A DNA stretch of 64,000 nucleotides from CAZEWZ01 sp964516765 (GCA_964516765.1 CAZEWZ010000001.1:1-64000), one strand, 5' to 3'; positions 36,287 through 46,554 are shown, numbered from the stretch's first letter. Notes: a model not told the origin generated them from the letters alone. A program made the numbers and translations.

Positions 36287-37552
36287 TTATCTCAATACAT
36301 CCATTCTGTATGCATCTAATTTTATAAAAATGAAAATTAAAATACTAAAAGCCCACAATGAAGATCCCCCATAGCTGAATAAAGGGAGTGGGATTCCTAC
36401 AATAGGCATAATCCCAATCGTCATTGCTATATTTATAAAGAAATGACAGAAAAGAATAGAGGCAACTCCATACCCAAATACTCTACTAAAGGTGGATTTT
36501 TGACGTTCAGCTAATACCAATATTCGAAACAAAAGCATTACAAATAAGCCAATTGTAATTAAGGATCCTAAAAACCCCCACTCTTCACCAATTGTACAGA
36601 AAATAAAATCGGTACTCTGTTCTGGTACAAAATTGAATTTAGTCTGAGTACCCTCAAGGAATCCTTTTCCATTTAACCCCCCAGATCCTATTGCAATTTT
36701 TGACTGATTTAGGTTGTATCCTACTCCATGAATATCACTTACTTTACCCAAAATAAGATCAATGCGATCACGTTGATGAGTTCTAAGTATGTTTGAATAG
36801 ATGTGTCCTACACAAAGTATGAATCCGATAGAGCAAATATACCCGAAGAAAATACGTTTAAGTGAAGCTTTATGTTTTTTAAAAAGATAAATTATTATTG
36901 GTAAACATATGGTGGTGATAGTTATAACAATTTGATGATCAAACTTTAGAGTCAGGATAAAAAGTAGTCCAGCTAGAGTCATGAAAATAAGATAAAGGCT
37001 AGATATTCCCTCTCTATATAAGACTAGAAAAAGAGAAGCGAAGACAATTGCAGAACCTGCATCGGGCTGAAGCATGATAAAGAAGATAGGTATTCCAATG
37101 ATGGACAATGCTTTTAGTTGTGTTTTGGGGTCAGTTAAATTGATGTTTAATTGACTTAAATATTTACTTAATGCAAGGAGAGTCCCCACTTTTGCGAATT
37201 CAGAGGGCTGCATACTAAAACTACTTCCTATTTCGAACCATGAAGTAGCGCCCCCAATTTCTTTTCCAATTATTAAAACTCCTAACAGCATAATAATCAT
37301 TAGAATATATATCGGGAATGAAAAAGTAATATAAAATTTTCCATCAAGAATAAGAATCAGAATAATCCATAAAAATGAACTTCCAATCCAGAAGAGTTGT
37401 TTGCCTGGTTCAAATGACATGGAAATTAGATCATGATTTCCTTCGCCATAGTTTGCAGAAAAAATATTGAGCCATCCAAAAAATAACATTAATCCATATA
37501 TGCATACCAATTGCCAATCAATATTTGAAAAGAAGCTTTTATTATTTCTCAT
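36287..37552 (-). CDS. rodA: Rod shape-determining glycosyltransferase RodA
   Basis: 421 residues, about ten membrane helices, SEDS family. Contains GGLNGKGFLEGTQTKFNFVPEQSTDFIFCTIGEEWGFLGSL, the periplasmic loop with the invariant Glu-Asp region of RodA, and the end block GIMPIVGIPLPLFSYGGSS. It polymerises lipid II into glycan strands together with PBP2 (mrdA), which overlaps it by 11 nt. Last gene of the purH-mreBCD-mrdA-rodA operon. Confidence 0.95.
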   Translation of the reverse strand: MRNNKSFFSNIDWQLVCIYGLMLFFGWLNIFSANYGEGNHDLISMSFEPGKQLFWIGSSFLWIILILILDGKFYITFSFPIYILMIIMLLGVLIIGKEIGGATSWFEIGSSFSMQPSEFAKVGTLLALSKYLSQLNINLTDPKTQLKALSIIGIPIFFIMLQPDAGSAIVFASLFLVLYREGISSLYLIFMTLAGLLFILTLKFDHQIVITITTICLPIIIYLFKKHKASLKRIFFGYICSIGFILCVGHIYSNILRTHQRDRIDLILGKVSDIHGVGYNLNQSKIAIGSGGLNGKGFLEGTQTKFNFVPEQSTDFIFCTIGEEWGFLGSLITIGLFVMLLFRILVLAERQKSTFSRVFGYGVASILFCHFFINIAMTIGIMPIVGIPLPLFSYGGSSLWAFSILIFIFIKLDAYRMDVLR

Positions 37553-39374
37553 TTTTTGACTTCATTAAATTTCCTTGAACAATGAAGTTCTCTCTTTCGG
37601 TATTTGCTACTTCTCCAGTGAGGTATTTTTCTATGAGTAAGGTTGCAATCGGTGCGGCCCAGGTAGATCCCCAACCTCCATTTTCAATATAAACGGCAAG
37701 AGCTATTTTAGGGTTTTCTTTTGGTGCAAAAGCAATGAATATAGAATGGTCTTCTCCATGTGGGTTTTCAGCCGTGCCTGTTTTACCACAAATTTCAATA
37801 TTTTTAATTTTGGCTCTTTTTGCTGTTCCATGTCGGCTAGTAAAGACTCTTTCCATTCCTTCGATTACATGGTCGAAGTGCTTACTATTTATGCTTGTTA
37901 ATTTCGGGATTGTATATGTGCTATCGTTAATCGGGATTCCATTAATAGAACGAACAATATGAGGAGTGATGTAATGACCGCGATTAGCAATGGCTGCACA
38001 CATGTTTGCCATTTGAATCGGGGAGACCACTAAAGCATCTTGCCCAATGGCTAGTGATATTATGGTGGGAGCTTTCCATCTATTTTTGCCGTATTGTCGA
38101 TTGTAGAAATCAATTTTTGGAACCCTACCTTTTCTACCTGAAGATAAATCATTGTTTAAGAAGTTTCCCAAACCAAAGCTTAAGACATGATTTCTCCAAT
38201 TTTCGTAACCCTGTTTTGCTGTCGGGTACTTTTCAATAATTCTTCGAAACGTATAGCAATAGTATGCGTTGCAAGATTGGCTAATAGATTCTATTAGATC
38301 GAGAGGAGAGTTATGAATGTGACATCCGATTTTTAATTTTTCACTGAATCTCCATCCTTGATTACAAGCAAAGTGAGTATCTTTTTGTATTACACCTTCT
38401 TGAAGTCCAATCAGTGCATTAATAAGTTTAAATGTCGATCCGGGTGGATATTCGGCCAGTAAACTCCTGTCATATAAAGGCTTATTTGGGTCTTTGTACA
38501 TGCGATTAAAGTTACTAGACCTAGATTGTCCAATTAAAATATTTGGATCGTAATTAGGACTGCTAACAAGGGATAATATTTCACCTGTTTTAGGCTCTAT
38601 TGCAACGATGCTACCTTTTTTATTTTCCAAGAGCTTTTCCGCATATTCTTGTAGTTTAATGTCTATGCAAATTGTTAAGTCTTTTCCGTGAACAGCCATG
38701 CTATCTAAAGTTCCATCTTTAAAACTTCCTTTGGATCGATTCCAGACATCTCGTATAATAAATTCCACCCCTTTAGATCCACGCAATTCTTTTTCATAGG
38801 AATTTTCAATACCTGTCATTCCATAATTATCATTTTTTTTATAAAATGAATTCTTATTAAGAACATAGTCTGGTACTTGACTTACATATCCCAGAACATG
38901 AGCCGCAGACTTTTTGGGATAAGCCCTCATAGTTCTCTCTTGAAGAAAAAAACCGGGAAATTCATATAGTTGCTCCTGTAATTTCGCAGCAGTGGACTTT
39001 GACAATTCTTTGATGAATAAAGAAGGGCGATACCTGGAGTATCTTGATGCTTTGGTATATTGTTTCTCAAAGTAATCGATGTCTATCTCGAGAGCTTGAC
39101 ATAATTTTAAAGTATCAATTTTAATCACTTTTCTCGGGATAATCATCAAGTCATACGCTCTTTGGTTAGTAACCAATAGCTCTCCATTTCTGTCGTAAAT
39201 GTATCCTCTTTCGGGATAGAGTGTTTCCGACTTAATTACATTCTTATTTGCAGATTCTGCATATGAATCATCAAAAATCTGAATTTTAAAAAGAAATAAA
39301 ATCAGGAGTAGAGATGACCCTCCAAAAATAATGTAAAAAAACAACCTCCTATTTGCGTGACGACTTCTACTCAT
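37542..39374 (-). CDS. mrdA: Penicillin-binding protein 2
   Basis: 610 residues. One N-terminal membrane helix (about 11-31), a PBP dimerisation domain (ERGYIYDRNGELLVTNQRAYDL) and a transpeptidase domain with the SxxK motif in PPGSTFKL (about 308-314), SxN in SQSCNAYY and KTG in CGKTGTAENPHG (about 527). It cross-links peptidoglycan in the elongasome with RodA, MreC and MreD, all encoded beside it. It overlaps mreD by 4 nt upstream and rodA by 11 nt downstream. Confidence 0.95.
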   Translation of the reverse strand: MSRSRHANRRLFFYIIFGGSSLLLILFLFKIQIFDDSYAESANKNVIKSETLYPERGYIYDRNGELLVTNQRAYDLMIIPRKVIKIDTLKLCQALEIDIDYFEKQYTKASRYSRYRPSLFIKELSKSTAAKLQEQLYEFPGFFLQERTMRAYPKKSAAHVLGYVSQVPDYVLNKNSFYKKNDNYGMTGIENSYEKELRGSKGVEFIIRDVWNRSKGSFKDGTLDSMAVHGKDLTICIDIKLQEYAEKLLENKKGSIVAIEPKTGEILSLVSSPNYDPNILIGQSRSSNFNRMYKDPNKPLYDRSLLAEYPPGSTFKLINALIGLQEGVIQKDTHFACNQGWRFSEKLKIGCHIHNSPLDLIESISQSCNAYYCYTFRRIIEKYPTAKQGYENWRNHVLSFGLGNFLNNDLSSGRKGRVPKIDFYNRQYGKNRWKAPTIISLAIGQDALVVSPIQMANMCAAIANRGHYITPHIVRSINGIPINDSTYTIPKLTSINSKHFDHVIEGMERVFTSRHGTAKRAKIKNIEICGKTGTAENPHGEDHSIFIAFAPKENPKIALAVYIENGGWGSTWAAPIATLLIEKYLTGEVANTERENFIVQGNLMKSKNEK

Positions 39375-39880
39375 TTTATCATTGAATTAGACCTAATGGA
39401 CTCTATACATAAAATAATAAGAAGACTAAAAAGCCCACTTGTAAACCCGCGAATTAAAGTATCGAAAAATTCATTCCACCGAAAAGCTTCAAGGTAAAAC
39501 AGGGAGAAGTGATGAATTAAGATTAAGGTTATGGCATAGGTGAAAAATCGCCCGAAACGAAGGTGTTTTATTCCAATTTCTTCTAAGTCTTCGCCTCCTT
39601 TAACAGAAACAAGAGACAAGACTTTAGGTCGGATATATCCCAGTAATACCGTTGCAGCAGTATGAATACCGTAGCTATCCGAAAAGATATCCATTATAAA
39701 TCCGAGACCAAATGAAATTATTAGAACAAATGGTTTTGGTAATTTTGGAGGAAGTAACATAATAAACAATATATATATATAGGGATTTAGATACCCACTT
39801 ATTTGCAAGTTATTCAGAATGAAAATCTGAAAAGCAGTTAAGATTAGTAGTCTCACAATATATCCAATAAGCTTATTCAT
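39371..39880 (-). CDS. mreD: Rod shape-determining protein MreD
   Basis: 169 residues with about five membrane helices. Sequence is weakly conserved in this family; the FGLGFIMDIFSDSYGIHTAATVLLGYIRP segment (small residues with Asp in a helix) is typical, and the position between mreC and mrdA settles the call. It overlaps mreC by 8 nt and mrdA by 4 nt. A scaffold membrane protein of the elongasome. Confidence 0.88.
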   Translation of the reverse strand: MNKLIGYIVRLLILTAFQIFILNNLQISGYLNPYIYILFIMLLPPKLPKPFVLIISFGLGFIMDIFSDSYGIHTAATVLLGYIRPKVLSLVSVKGGEDLEEIGIKHLRFGRFFTYAITLILIHHFSLFYLEAFRWNEFFDTLIRGFTSGLFSLLIILCIESIRSNSMIK

Positions 39881-40679
39881 ACTTTTTTTCTAGTTCTTGT
39901 CGTTCAAATTTTTGAGGATCTTTAATTATATACACATAGTTAATATCACTGAAATCCACATGGAGATCGACTTCAATAGAGTAAAAGTTTTCTGATTCAT
40001 TTCTTTCAAAGCGATTTACGGATCCAATAGGTATTCCATCAGGAAATATATTCGAAAAGCTATTTGTTACTAGGCTATCTCCGCCGGAAATTGGGACATA
40101 TTTTTCTATTGAATGAAGTTGTGCAAACTCATAAGATTTTCCATTCCATAGTAATTCTCCAAAGTGATTTGAATCAGAGAAGCGCGCACTAATAATTGAT
40201 TTTTTATTAAGTAAGCTCATAACTGTGCTATAGTGAGGGGAAACGTCTCTCACAATTCCCACAACTCCTAGAGCTGAACAGACTCCCATCCCATTTTTAA
40301 CTCCACCAATACTTCCTTTGTTAATTGTCAGGTAGTTATTTCTTTTATTGAAGGAGTTTTTGATAACTTTTGCAGAAATATATTGATGAGATGATGTGTA
40401 TGAAGAAGGATTGATCTTTCTTTTTAATAAAACAGAATTTTTGTTTTTTAAACTTGAGTTTTCTTCAGAGAGTAAATTATTTATTTTTTTTAATGAAAGA
40501 TAATTTTTCGCGTTTTGAAAAGATTTCAAGACTCCTCCAGACAAATTATGAGCTGAAGTAGAGAGTCTAGAGTGCTGATATGCATGTGTTTGAATTACCA
40601 TCTGTAGAGCAATCAGTTCCATAATCAGAAAGAGTAAAAAAACATGGTGCCTAATAAGAAAAGAGAATAAATTGCGCAT
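39873..40679 (-). CDS. mreC: Rod shape-determining protein MreC
   Basis: 268 residues. One N-terminal helix (about 9-30), a coiled-coil (about 58-90, NYLSLKKINNLLSEENSSLKNKN) and a beta-rich periplasmic domain with NYLTINKGSIGGVKNGMGVCSALGVVGIV, the conserved 'vNkGs.dGv..gm.Vi...GvVG' block. It links the cytoskeleton to PBP2. Follows mreB by 15 nt and overlaps mreD. Confidence 0.92.
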   Translation of the reverse strand: MRNLFSFLIRHHVFLLFLIMELIALQMVIQTHAYQHSRLSTSAHNLSGGVLKSFQNAKNYLSLKKINNLLSEENSSLKNKNSVLLKRKINPSSYTSSHQYISAKVIKNSFNKRNNYLTINKGSIGGVKNGMGVCSALGVVGIVRDVSPHYSTVMSLLNKKSIISARFSDSNHFGELLWNGKSYEFAQLHSIEKYVPISGGDSLVTNSFSNIFPDGIPIGSVNRFERNESENFYSIEVDLHVDFSDINYVYIIKDPQKFERQELEKKYE

Positions 40680-40694
40680 GAGCGATAGGGTACT

Positions 40695-41720
40695 CTATTT
40701 CATTAAGAAGCTAAAAGATTCAATATTTTTTAATGCAATTCCAGTACCACGGACAACTGCTCTTAAAGGATCTTCAGCTACATATACAGGTAGTTCAGTT
40801 TTTTTCGAAATACGCTTGTCTAATCCTCTGAGCATAGAACCCCCTCCTGCCAAATAGATCCCGGTATTGTAGATGTCTGCAGCTAGTTCTGGAGGAGTCA
40901 TTGCTAAAGCTTGCATTACTGCATCTTCAACCTGTATGATAGATTTGTTGAGAGCTTTTGATATTTCTCCACTTGATATCATTATTTGTTTTGGCTTTCC
41001 TGTCATTAGATCTCGACCTTGAACTGGATACTCTTCTGGAGGTGAGTCAAGCTCTTCAATGGCAGATCCTACATGAATTTTTATTTTTTCTGCTGTACGC
41101 TCCCCAACATATAAGTTATGCTGTGTTCTCATATAATAAACTATGTCACTGGTGAATACATCACCTGCAACTTTGATGGATTTATCACAAACAATCCCTC
41201 CAAGAGCAAGAACAGCAATCTCAGTGGTTCCTCCACCTATATCAATAATCATGTTTCCTTTGGGTTCTAGGACATCAATTCCTATACCTATAGCCGCAGC
41301 CATAGGTTCATGAATCAAATAAACTTCTTTAGCTCCAATTTGCTCAGCTGAGTCTTTTACAGCTCGTTCTTCTACTGGCGTGATTCCAGAAGGAATACAG
41401 ATTACCATTCTTAATGAAGGAGAGAAGAATCTATTCCTCAGATTGGGAATGGTTCTAACTAATTCTCGAATCATTTGCTCTGAAGCACTAAAATCAGCAA
41501 TGACACCATCTTTGAGCGGACGAATAGTTTTTATACCCTTGTGAGATTTTCCATGCATTTGTTGTGCCCTTTGTCCAACAGCGATAACTTTTTCAGACTT
41601 TCGGTCGATTGCAACTATCGAAGGCTGGTCTACAACAACTTTGTCATTGTGGATAATTAGTGTGTTGGCAGTTCCCAAGTCAATTGCAATATCTTGAGTC
41701 ATGAAGTCTAAAAATCCCAT
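40695..41720 (-). CDS. mreB: Rod shape-determining protein MreB
   Basis: 341 residues, actin-like. Phosphate loops IDLGTANTLI and MIIDIGGGTTEIAVLALGG, the interdomain motif VCIPSGITPVEERAV and ADIYNTGIYLAGGGSMLRGLDKRI near the C terminus. It forms the filaments that guide wall synthesis. It starts 37 nt after purH and leads mreC-mreD-mrdA-rodA. Confidence 0.97.
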   Translation of the reverse strand: MGFLDFMTQDIAIDLGTANTLIIHNDKVVVDQPSIVAIDRKSEKVIAVGQRAQQMHGKSHKGIKTIRPLKDGVIADFSASEQMIRELVRTIPNLRNRFFSPSLRMVICIPSGITPVEERAVKDSAEQIGAKEVYLIHEPMAAAIGIGIDVLEPKGNMIIDIGGGTTEIAVLALGGIVCDKSIKVAGDVFTSDIVYYMRTQHNLYVGERTAEKIKIHVGSAIEELDSPPEEYPVQGRDLMTGKPKQIMISSGEISKALNKSIIQVEDAVMQALAMTPPELAADIYNTGIYLAGGGSMLRGLDKRISKKTELPVYVAEDPLRAVVRGTGIALKNIESFSFLMK

Positions 41721-41757
41721 TTATTACTTATTTAGCGTATTAATAATGAATTCAATT

Positions 41758-43272
41758 TTAGTGCTTAAAGTGCCGAGTTCCTGAGAAAACCATAGCCATA
41801 TTATGGCTATCACAACAATCAATAGATAATTGGTCTTTGATAGATCCTCCGGGTTGAATAATGGCTTTAATCCCTTCTTTTCCAGCTAATTCTACACAGT
41901 CAGGAAAAGGGAAGAATGCGTCTGAAGCCATTACCGCTCCTCTTAAGTCAAAGCCAAAGTTTTTTGCTTTTTCAATGGCTTGTTTTAATGCGTCTACTCT
42001 AGAGGTTTGACCAACGCCACTAGAGAGTAATTGTTTGTTTTTTGCAAAAACAATAGTATTTGATTTTGTGTTTTTACAAAGCTTAGAAGCGAACTCTAAG
42101 TCAGATTTTTGTTGTACGGTCGCCTTAATTACACAGACATCTCTCATCTCATTTTGATGATCTGATTTTAAGTCTTTGTCTTGTTCTAATACCCCATTCA
42201 AAATAGTTCGAACAGACTTAGAGGGAAGTTTTCCATCTTTTTGAATTAGTATTACTCGATTTTTCTTTGTTTTCAGCAATAACAATGCATCATCATCATA
42301 GTCAGGAGCCATGACTACTTCAAAGAACAATTTATGAATTTCTTCCGCGGTTTTAAGGTCTATTTTACGATTAGTTATCAACACACCACCAAAAGCAGAA
42401 ACTGGGTCAGCGGCTAACGCATCTTTCCATGCTAGACTTAGATTATCTCTAGAAGCTAAGCCACAAGCATTGTTATGTTTTAGTATGGCAAATGTACTAT
42501 CCTCAAATTCAGAAATAAGATGAATTGCGGCATCTATATCTAGTAGATTGTTGTATGATAATTCCTTACCATTTAGTTGCACAAACATGTCATCTATATT
42601 TCCATAAAAAGTACCCTCTTGATGGGGGTTTTCTCCATAGCGAAGTGATTTAGATTTTTGGATACTTTGCTTAAGAGATCCTTTGCTTGATGGACTGAAG
42701 TACTTAAAAATAGCAGTATCATAATGAGAAGAAATATCAAAGGCTTTAGCAGCAAATAATCTTCGTTGTTCTATACTACTTGATCCGTCCTGGGATTTTA
42801 ATATTTTTAAGGCAGCATCGTAATTACCTCTAGAAGGAACGATAAGGGTATCTCTGAAGTTTTTCGCTGTGGCTCGGATTAAAGAAATCCCTCCGATATC
42901 TATTTTCTCAATAATTTCTTGTTCGCTTACTCCTGAAGTAACAGTTTCCTCAAAGGGATATAAATCAACAATGACCAGATCTAACTCAGGAATTTCGTAT
43001 AATTTGAGTTGCTCTAGGTCCTTTATTTCGTGTCTACGAGCAAGAATGCCTCCAAAAACATTGGGATGCAATGTTTTTACTCTACCTCCAAGAATTGAAG
43101 GATAGGAGGTTAGACTTTCAACGGGAACAACTTTGACTCCCATGTCTTCAATAAATTTTTGTGTTCCTCCGGTTGAATAGATTGTGATGTTGAGCCGATC
43201 TAATTCCATTATAAGTGGGACAAGTTTATCTTTGTGAAAGACAGAAATTAGAGCATTTTTAATTTTTTTCAC
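41758..43272 (-). CDS. purH: Bifunctional AICAR transformylase / IMP cyclohydrolase
   Basis: 504 residues. The IMP cyclohydrolase domain is at the N terminus (KNALISVFHKDKL, STGGTQKFI, GRVKTLHPNVFGGILARR) and the AICAR transformylase follows (LRYGENPHQEGTFYG, AILKHNNACGLA with the Lys-His pair, AVMASDAFFPFPDCVELA). It catalyses the last two steps of IMP synthesis. The start codon is GTG. It heads the mre operon, an order that is common in Flavobacteriia. Confidence 0.96.
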   Translation of the reverse strand: MKKIKNALISVFHKDKLVPLIMELDRLNITIYSTGGTQKFIEDMGVKVVPVESLTSYPSILGGRVKTLHPNVFGGILARRHEIKDLEQLKLYEIPELDLVIVDLYPFEETVTSGVSEQEIIEKIDIGGISLIRATAKNFRDTLIVPSRGNYDAALKILKSQDGSSSIEQRRLFAAKAFDISSHYDTAIFKYFSPSSKGSLKQSIQKSKSLRYGENPHQEGTFYGNIDDMFVQLNGKELSYNNLLDIDAAIHLISEFEDSTFAILKHNNACGLASRDNLSLAWKDALAADPVSAFGGVLITNRKIDLKTAEEIHKLFFEVVMAPDYDDDALLLLKTKKNRVILIQKDGKLPSKSVRTILNGVLEQDKDLKSDHQNEMRDVCVIKATVQQKSDLEFASKLCKNTKSNTIVFAKNKQLLSSGVGQTSRVDALKQAIEKAKNFGFDLRGAVMASDAFFPFPDCVELAGKEGIKAIIQPGGSIKDQLSIDCCDSHNMAMVFSGTRHFKH

Positions 43273-43376
43273 AGCTTTAATTTTAAAATTTTATACAATG
43301 TAAATGTAAAAATTAAGGACTGAAAAATAGATTTTTAGATGGCAAATTTTTAGGATTATTTACATCGATAAAATTA

Positions 43377-43384
43377 TATCTTTG
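43377..43384 (+). promoter_or_regulatory. -7 element (TATCTTTG) for the ABC permease gene
   Basis: Exact TAnnTTTG; no TTG at the -33 distance. The TTG at its end (43382) keeps the gene's frame open but cannot be the start of an mRNA that begins downstream of it. Confidence 0.5.
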
Positions 43385-43399
43385 TATTATAAATTACCT

Positions 43400-44650
43400 A
43401 TGATTTTATTCAAAATAATTCAAGAAAGTTTTCGTTTTTCAATTCAAGCTTTGTCAGGTAATAAGTTGCGGACAATGCTTTCACTCTTAGGAGTGACCAT
43501 TGGTATTTTTGCTATTATATCTGTGTTTTCGGTGGTTGATTCTCTAGAGCGTAATATTAGAGATAGTATATCTTCTTTTGGAGAAGATGTTGTTTTTATC
43601 CAGAAATGGCCTTGGTCTGTGGGTGAGGATTACCCTTGGTGGAAATATTACCAACGTCCTGTCCCTCAGTTAAAAGAACTTGACGCATTAGAGGATAGGC
43701 TTGAGTTTGCTGAGGCTCTTTGCTTTATGGCATCTACCCAAAGTAAAACAGCCAAGTTTGAGTCCAATGATATTTCTGATGTTTCTATTTCCGGGGTTTC
43801 TCATGGGTACCAAAATATATTTGGTTTTGAGCTTTCTTCTGGGAGATATTTTTCACTTTTGGAATCCTCTTCGGGCAAACCATTGGCGATTATTGGATGT
43901 AATATAGCCGAGGCGCTTTTTGATGGAGAAAACCCCTTGGGAAATCAAATTAAGATCATGGGTCAAAAAGTTCTCGTTGTGGGTGTTTTTGAAAAAACCG
44001 GAGATAGTATTATTGGAAATAGTGATGACAATAGTGTTGTTATCCCGGTGAGATTTGCTCGTAAATTTATGCGAATTAACAATCAAGCGACTGACCCCAA
44101 GTTGCTAGTCAAGGCGATGGAGGGAGTGAGTAATGAACGCCTAAAACAAGACTTAACTCGTGTGATGCGATCTGTTCGTCGACTTCCCCCCAAGGCAGAC
44201 AATAACTTTGCATTAAATGAGATTAGTATTATTTCTAAAGGGATTGATACTCTGTTTGGAGTGATAGATTTAGCAGGTATTATTATTGGTGCCTTCTCCC
44301 TGTTAGTTGGTGGTTTTGGCATTGCAAACATTATGTTTGTCTCTGTTAAAGAACGAACAAATATCATAGGTATTCAAAAAGCTCTAGGTGCCAAAAACTA
44401 TTTTATTTTACTACAATTTTTATTTGAGTCAATTTTGTTATGTTTTGTTGGGGGTGGTTTAGGTTTGCTATTTGTATATATAGGGACTTTAGTAGCCACA
44501 TACTCCTATGATTTTCAGGTTATTCTTTCTATCCAAAATATTATTTCAGGATTACTGGTTTCAGTTTTAATCGGAATCATCGCTGGAATCATTCCAGCGA
44601 TTTCCGCCTCTAAATTAGACCCAGTTGAAGCTATTAGGTCTGGGCAATAA
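43400..44650 (+). CDS. MacB/FtsX-type ABC transporter permease
   Basis: 416 residues from the ATG at 43400. Architecture: one helix at about 15-40 (LSLLGVTIGIFAIISVFSVV), a MacB periplasmic core domain to about 255, then three C-terminal helices with the FtsX signature FGIANIMFVSVKERTNIIGIQKALGAKNYFILLQFLFES. No ATPase or adaptor gene lies nearby, so the partners are unknown. The family exports lipoproteins or macrolides or remodels the envelope. I moved the start from a TTG at 43382, which is part of the -7 element. Confidence 0.88.
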   Translation: MILFKIIQESFRFSIQALSGNKLRTMLSLLGVTIGIFAIISVFSVVDSLERNIRDSISSFGEDVVFIQKWPWSVGEDYPWWKYYQRPVPQLKELDALEDRLEFAEALCFMASTQSKTAKFESNDISDVSISGVSHGYQNIFGFELSSGRYFSLLESSSGKPLAIIGCNIAEALFDGENPLGNQIKIMGQKVLVVGVFEKTGDSIIGNSDDNSVVIPVRFARKFMRINNQATDPKLLVKAMEGVSNERLKQDLTRVMRSVRRLPPKADNNFALNEISIISKGIDTLFGVIDLAGIIIGAFSLLVGGFGIANIMFVSVKERTNIIGIQKALGAKNYFILLQFLFESILLCFVGGGLGLLFVYIGTLVATYSYDFQVILSIQNIISGLLVSVLIGIIAGIIPAISASKLDPVEAIRSGQ

Positions 44651-44671
44651 GTTCTTCTGATCTCTTTATAA

Positions 44672-45940
44672 TTAAATACTTAAATGATTTAATTTTTGAT
44701 GAATTACATCGTATATTTTATCTAATTCATTAGATGTTATGCAATAAGGAGGTAAAATATAAATAACATTTCCAAGAGGTCTGATTATAATTCCAGCATC
44801 CAGGAATTCTTTGTACAAGTTTTTTTCAATGCCACTGGCATATCCTGAAGTCTCACTATTTAATTCGATTGCTAAAATAGTTCCCGTCTGGCGAACTTCT
44901 TTGATTATGGACAAACCGGTAATTTTTTTACTAAAGTTGATATGGCATTTTTGAATATTTTTTATAGCTTTTTGACATTCCTCTTTTTCAAGTAATTCTA
45001 GGCTAGCTATTGCTGCTGCACATCCTATTGGATTTGCCGTAAAGGAGTGTCCATGGAGAAAAGCTTTCTGTATTCCATCATCTAAAAAAGCTTTATAAAT
45101 ATCTAATGAGCAAGTAGTTAGAGAGATAGGTAGCGTCCCTCCAGAGAGTCCTTTTGAGAGACAGATAAAGTCTGGTTCCGTGGAAACTTGATTCATAGCA
45201 AAGGTGGTTCCTGTTCTTCCAAAACCAGTCATGACTTCGTCTGCGATACACAAGATTCCCGCATCTTTACAGATATGCATTAGTTTGTCTAGAACATCTG
45301 GAGAGTACATTCTCATTCCAGCTGCCCCTTGAACGAGAGGTTCAAAAATGAAAGCGGCTACATCGTTCTTTTGAATTTCTTTTTTAAGATTGTCAATGGA
45401 TTTTTTTTCATCCTTTGGGAAGGGGATATGTGTGCATTCAAATAGTAATTCAGTGAACGGAGCCGAGAAAATACTTCTCGCGCCAGCAGACATTGCTCCG
45501 AAGGTTTCTCCATGATAAGCTCCATCAATTGCTATAAATCTAGTTTTGTTTAGCCCTTTGTTTTTCCAGTATTGAATACTCATTTTTAAGGCAATTTCTA
45601 CAGCAGATGATCCATCTCCTGAAAAAAAGAATTTAGCTTGATTAGAGGGAAGGTACACAGATAGTTTTTCACATAATTCTACGGCAGGTTCGTGTGTGAA
45701 TCCGGCAAAAAGAACATGCTCTAATTTTTGCATCTGTCGGTGAACCTTTTCAGCAATATATGGATGTGAATGTCCATGAAGGTTTACCCACCAGGATGAT
45801 ATGGCATCTATATAGGTTTTCCCATTTTCATCCATTAGAAGACTTCCCTTTCCGCTTGAAATGGGCAGAGCTGGAAATGCTGTTTTCATTTGTGTGAAAG
45901 GATGCCATATGTATTTTTGGTCTTTTTCAGATAAATTCAT
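44672..45940 (-). CDS. bioA: Adenosylmethionine-8-amino-7-oxononanoate transaminase
   Basis: 422 residues, PLP-dependent class III aminotransferase. It starts YIWHPFTQMKT (typical of BioA), has SSWWVNLHGHSHP, ADEVMTGFGRTG and the PLP lysine Lys263 in LSKGLSGGTLP. It converts KAPA to DAPA, with SAM as amino donor. Its ATG overlaps the bioD stop (ATGA). Third gene of bioF-bioD-bioA. Confidence 0.94.
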   Translation of the reverse strand: MNLSEKDQKYIWHPFTQMKTAFPALPISSGKGSLLMDENGKTYIDAISSWWVNLHGHSHPYIAEKVHRQMQKLEHVLFAGFTHEPAVELCEKLSVYLPSNQAKFFFSGDGSSAVEIALKMSIQYWKNKGLNKTRFIAIDGAYHGETFGAMSAGARSIFSAPFTELLFECTHIPFPKDEKKSIDNLKKEIQKNDVAAFIFEPLVQGAAGMRMYSPDVLDKLMHICKDAGILCIADEVMTGFGRTGTTFAMNQVSTEPDFICLSKGLSGGTLPISLTTCSLDIYKAFLDDGIQKAFLHGHSFTANPIGCAAAIASLELLEKEECQKAIKNIQKCHINFSKKITGLSIIKEVRQTGTILAIELNSETSGYASGIEKNLYKEFLDAGIIIRPLGNVIYILPPYCITSNELDKIYDVIHQKLNHLSI

Positions 45941-46554
45941 TTGAGTCGTTCCTTTAAGCGTTTAGCTTCCAATTGAATGTTTACTGAGTTGATTTTTTCT
46001 AATTCATTTATTCGGCCGATTATTTTGATGCCAGACATTTCTTCAATAATAGACTCTGTTTCTTTATTTTCATTTCCATTAAATAGAATCCCTTTGATAG
46101 CCACTTTTTTTGTCTTCAATATACTTATGCTCATTAACGTGTGGTTAATACTCCCTAAATAATGGCGCGAAACCAAGATAACTTCACACTTTAGTTGGCC
46201 AATCAAATCGATTATTGTTTCTCTACGATTTAGGGGTACAAGCAAGCCACCTGCCCCTTCTATAACTAAGACATTATTAGTGTCAGGTATTTTTATATCA
46301 GAGAGGTCAATTTCTTGTCCGTCTCTTTCTGCAGACGCATGTGGAGACATGGGGTAATTTAATTTATAGGCTTCGGTGTGACATACAGATCGATTATTTT
46401 GAATTAGTGATTTGACTGTCATCGAATCACTTTTTTTTAGATCACCAGCCTGTATTGGCTTCCAATAATCTGCTTCAAGGGCCTCTGTAATAATAGCAGA
46501 AGAAATTGTTTTACCAACTTCGGTTCCAATTCCAGTGATAAAGTATCTTTTCAT
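45937..46554 (-). CDS. bioD: Dethiobiotin synthase
   Basis: 205 residues from the ATG at 46554. P-loop GTEVGKT (10-16) and the family block VLVIEGAGGLLVPLN. Closes the ureido ring from DAPA, CO2 and ATP. The frame extends 10 codons further to an ATG at 46584, but the ATGA overlap with the bioF stop and the normal family start MKRYFITGIGTE favour 46554. Coupled with bioF and bioA. Confidence 0.93.
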   Translation of the reverse strand: MKRYFITGIGTEVGKTISSAIITEALEADYWKPIQAGDLKKSDSMTVKSLIQNNRSVCHTEAYKLNYPMSPHASAERDGQEIDLSDIKIPDTNNVLVIEGAGGLLVPLNRRETIIDLIGQLKCEVILVSRHYLGSINHTLMSISILKTKKVAIKGILFNGNENKETESIIEEMSGIKIIGRINELEKINSVNIQLEAKRLKERLK

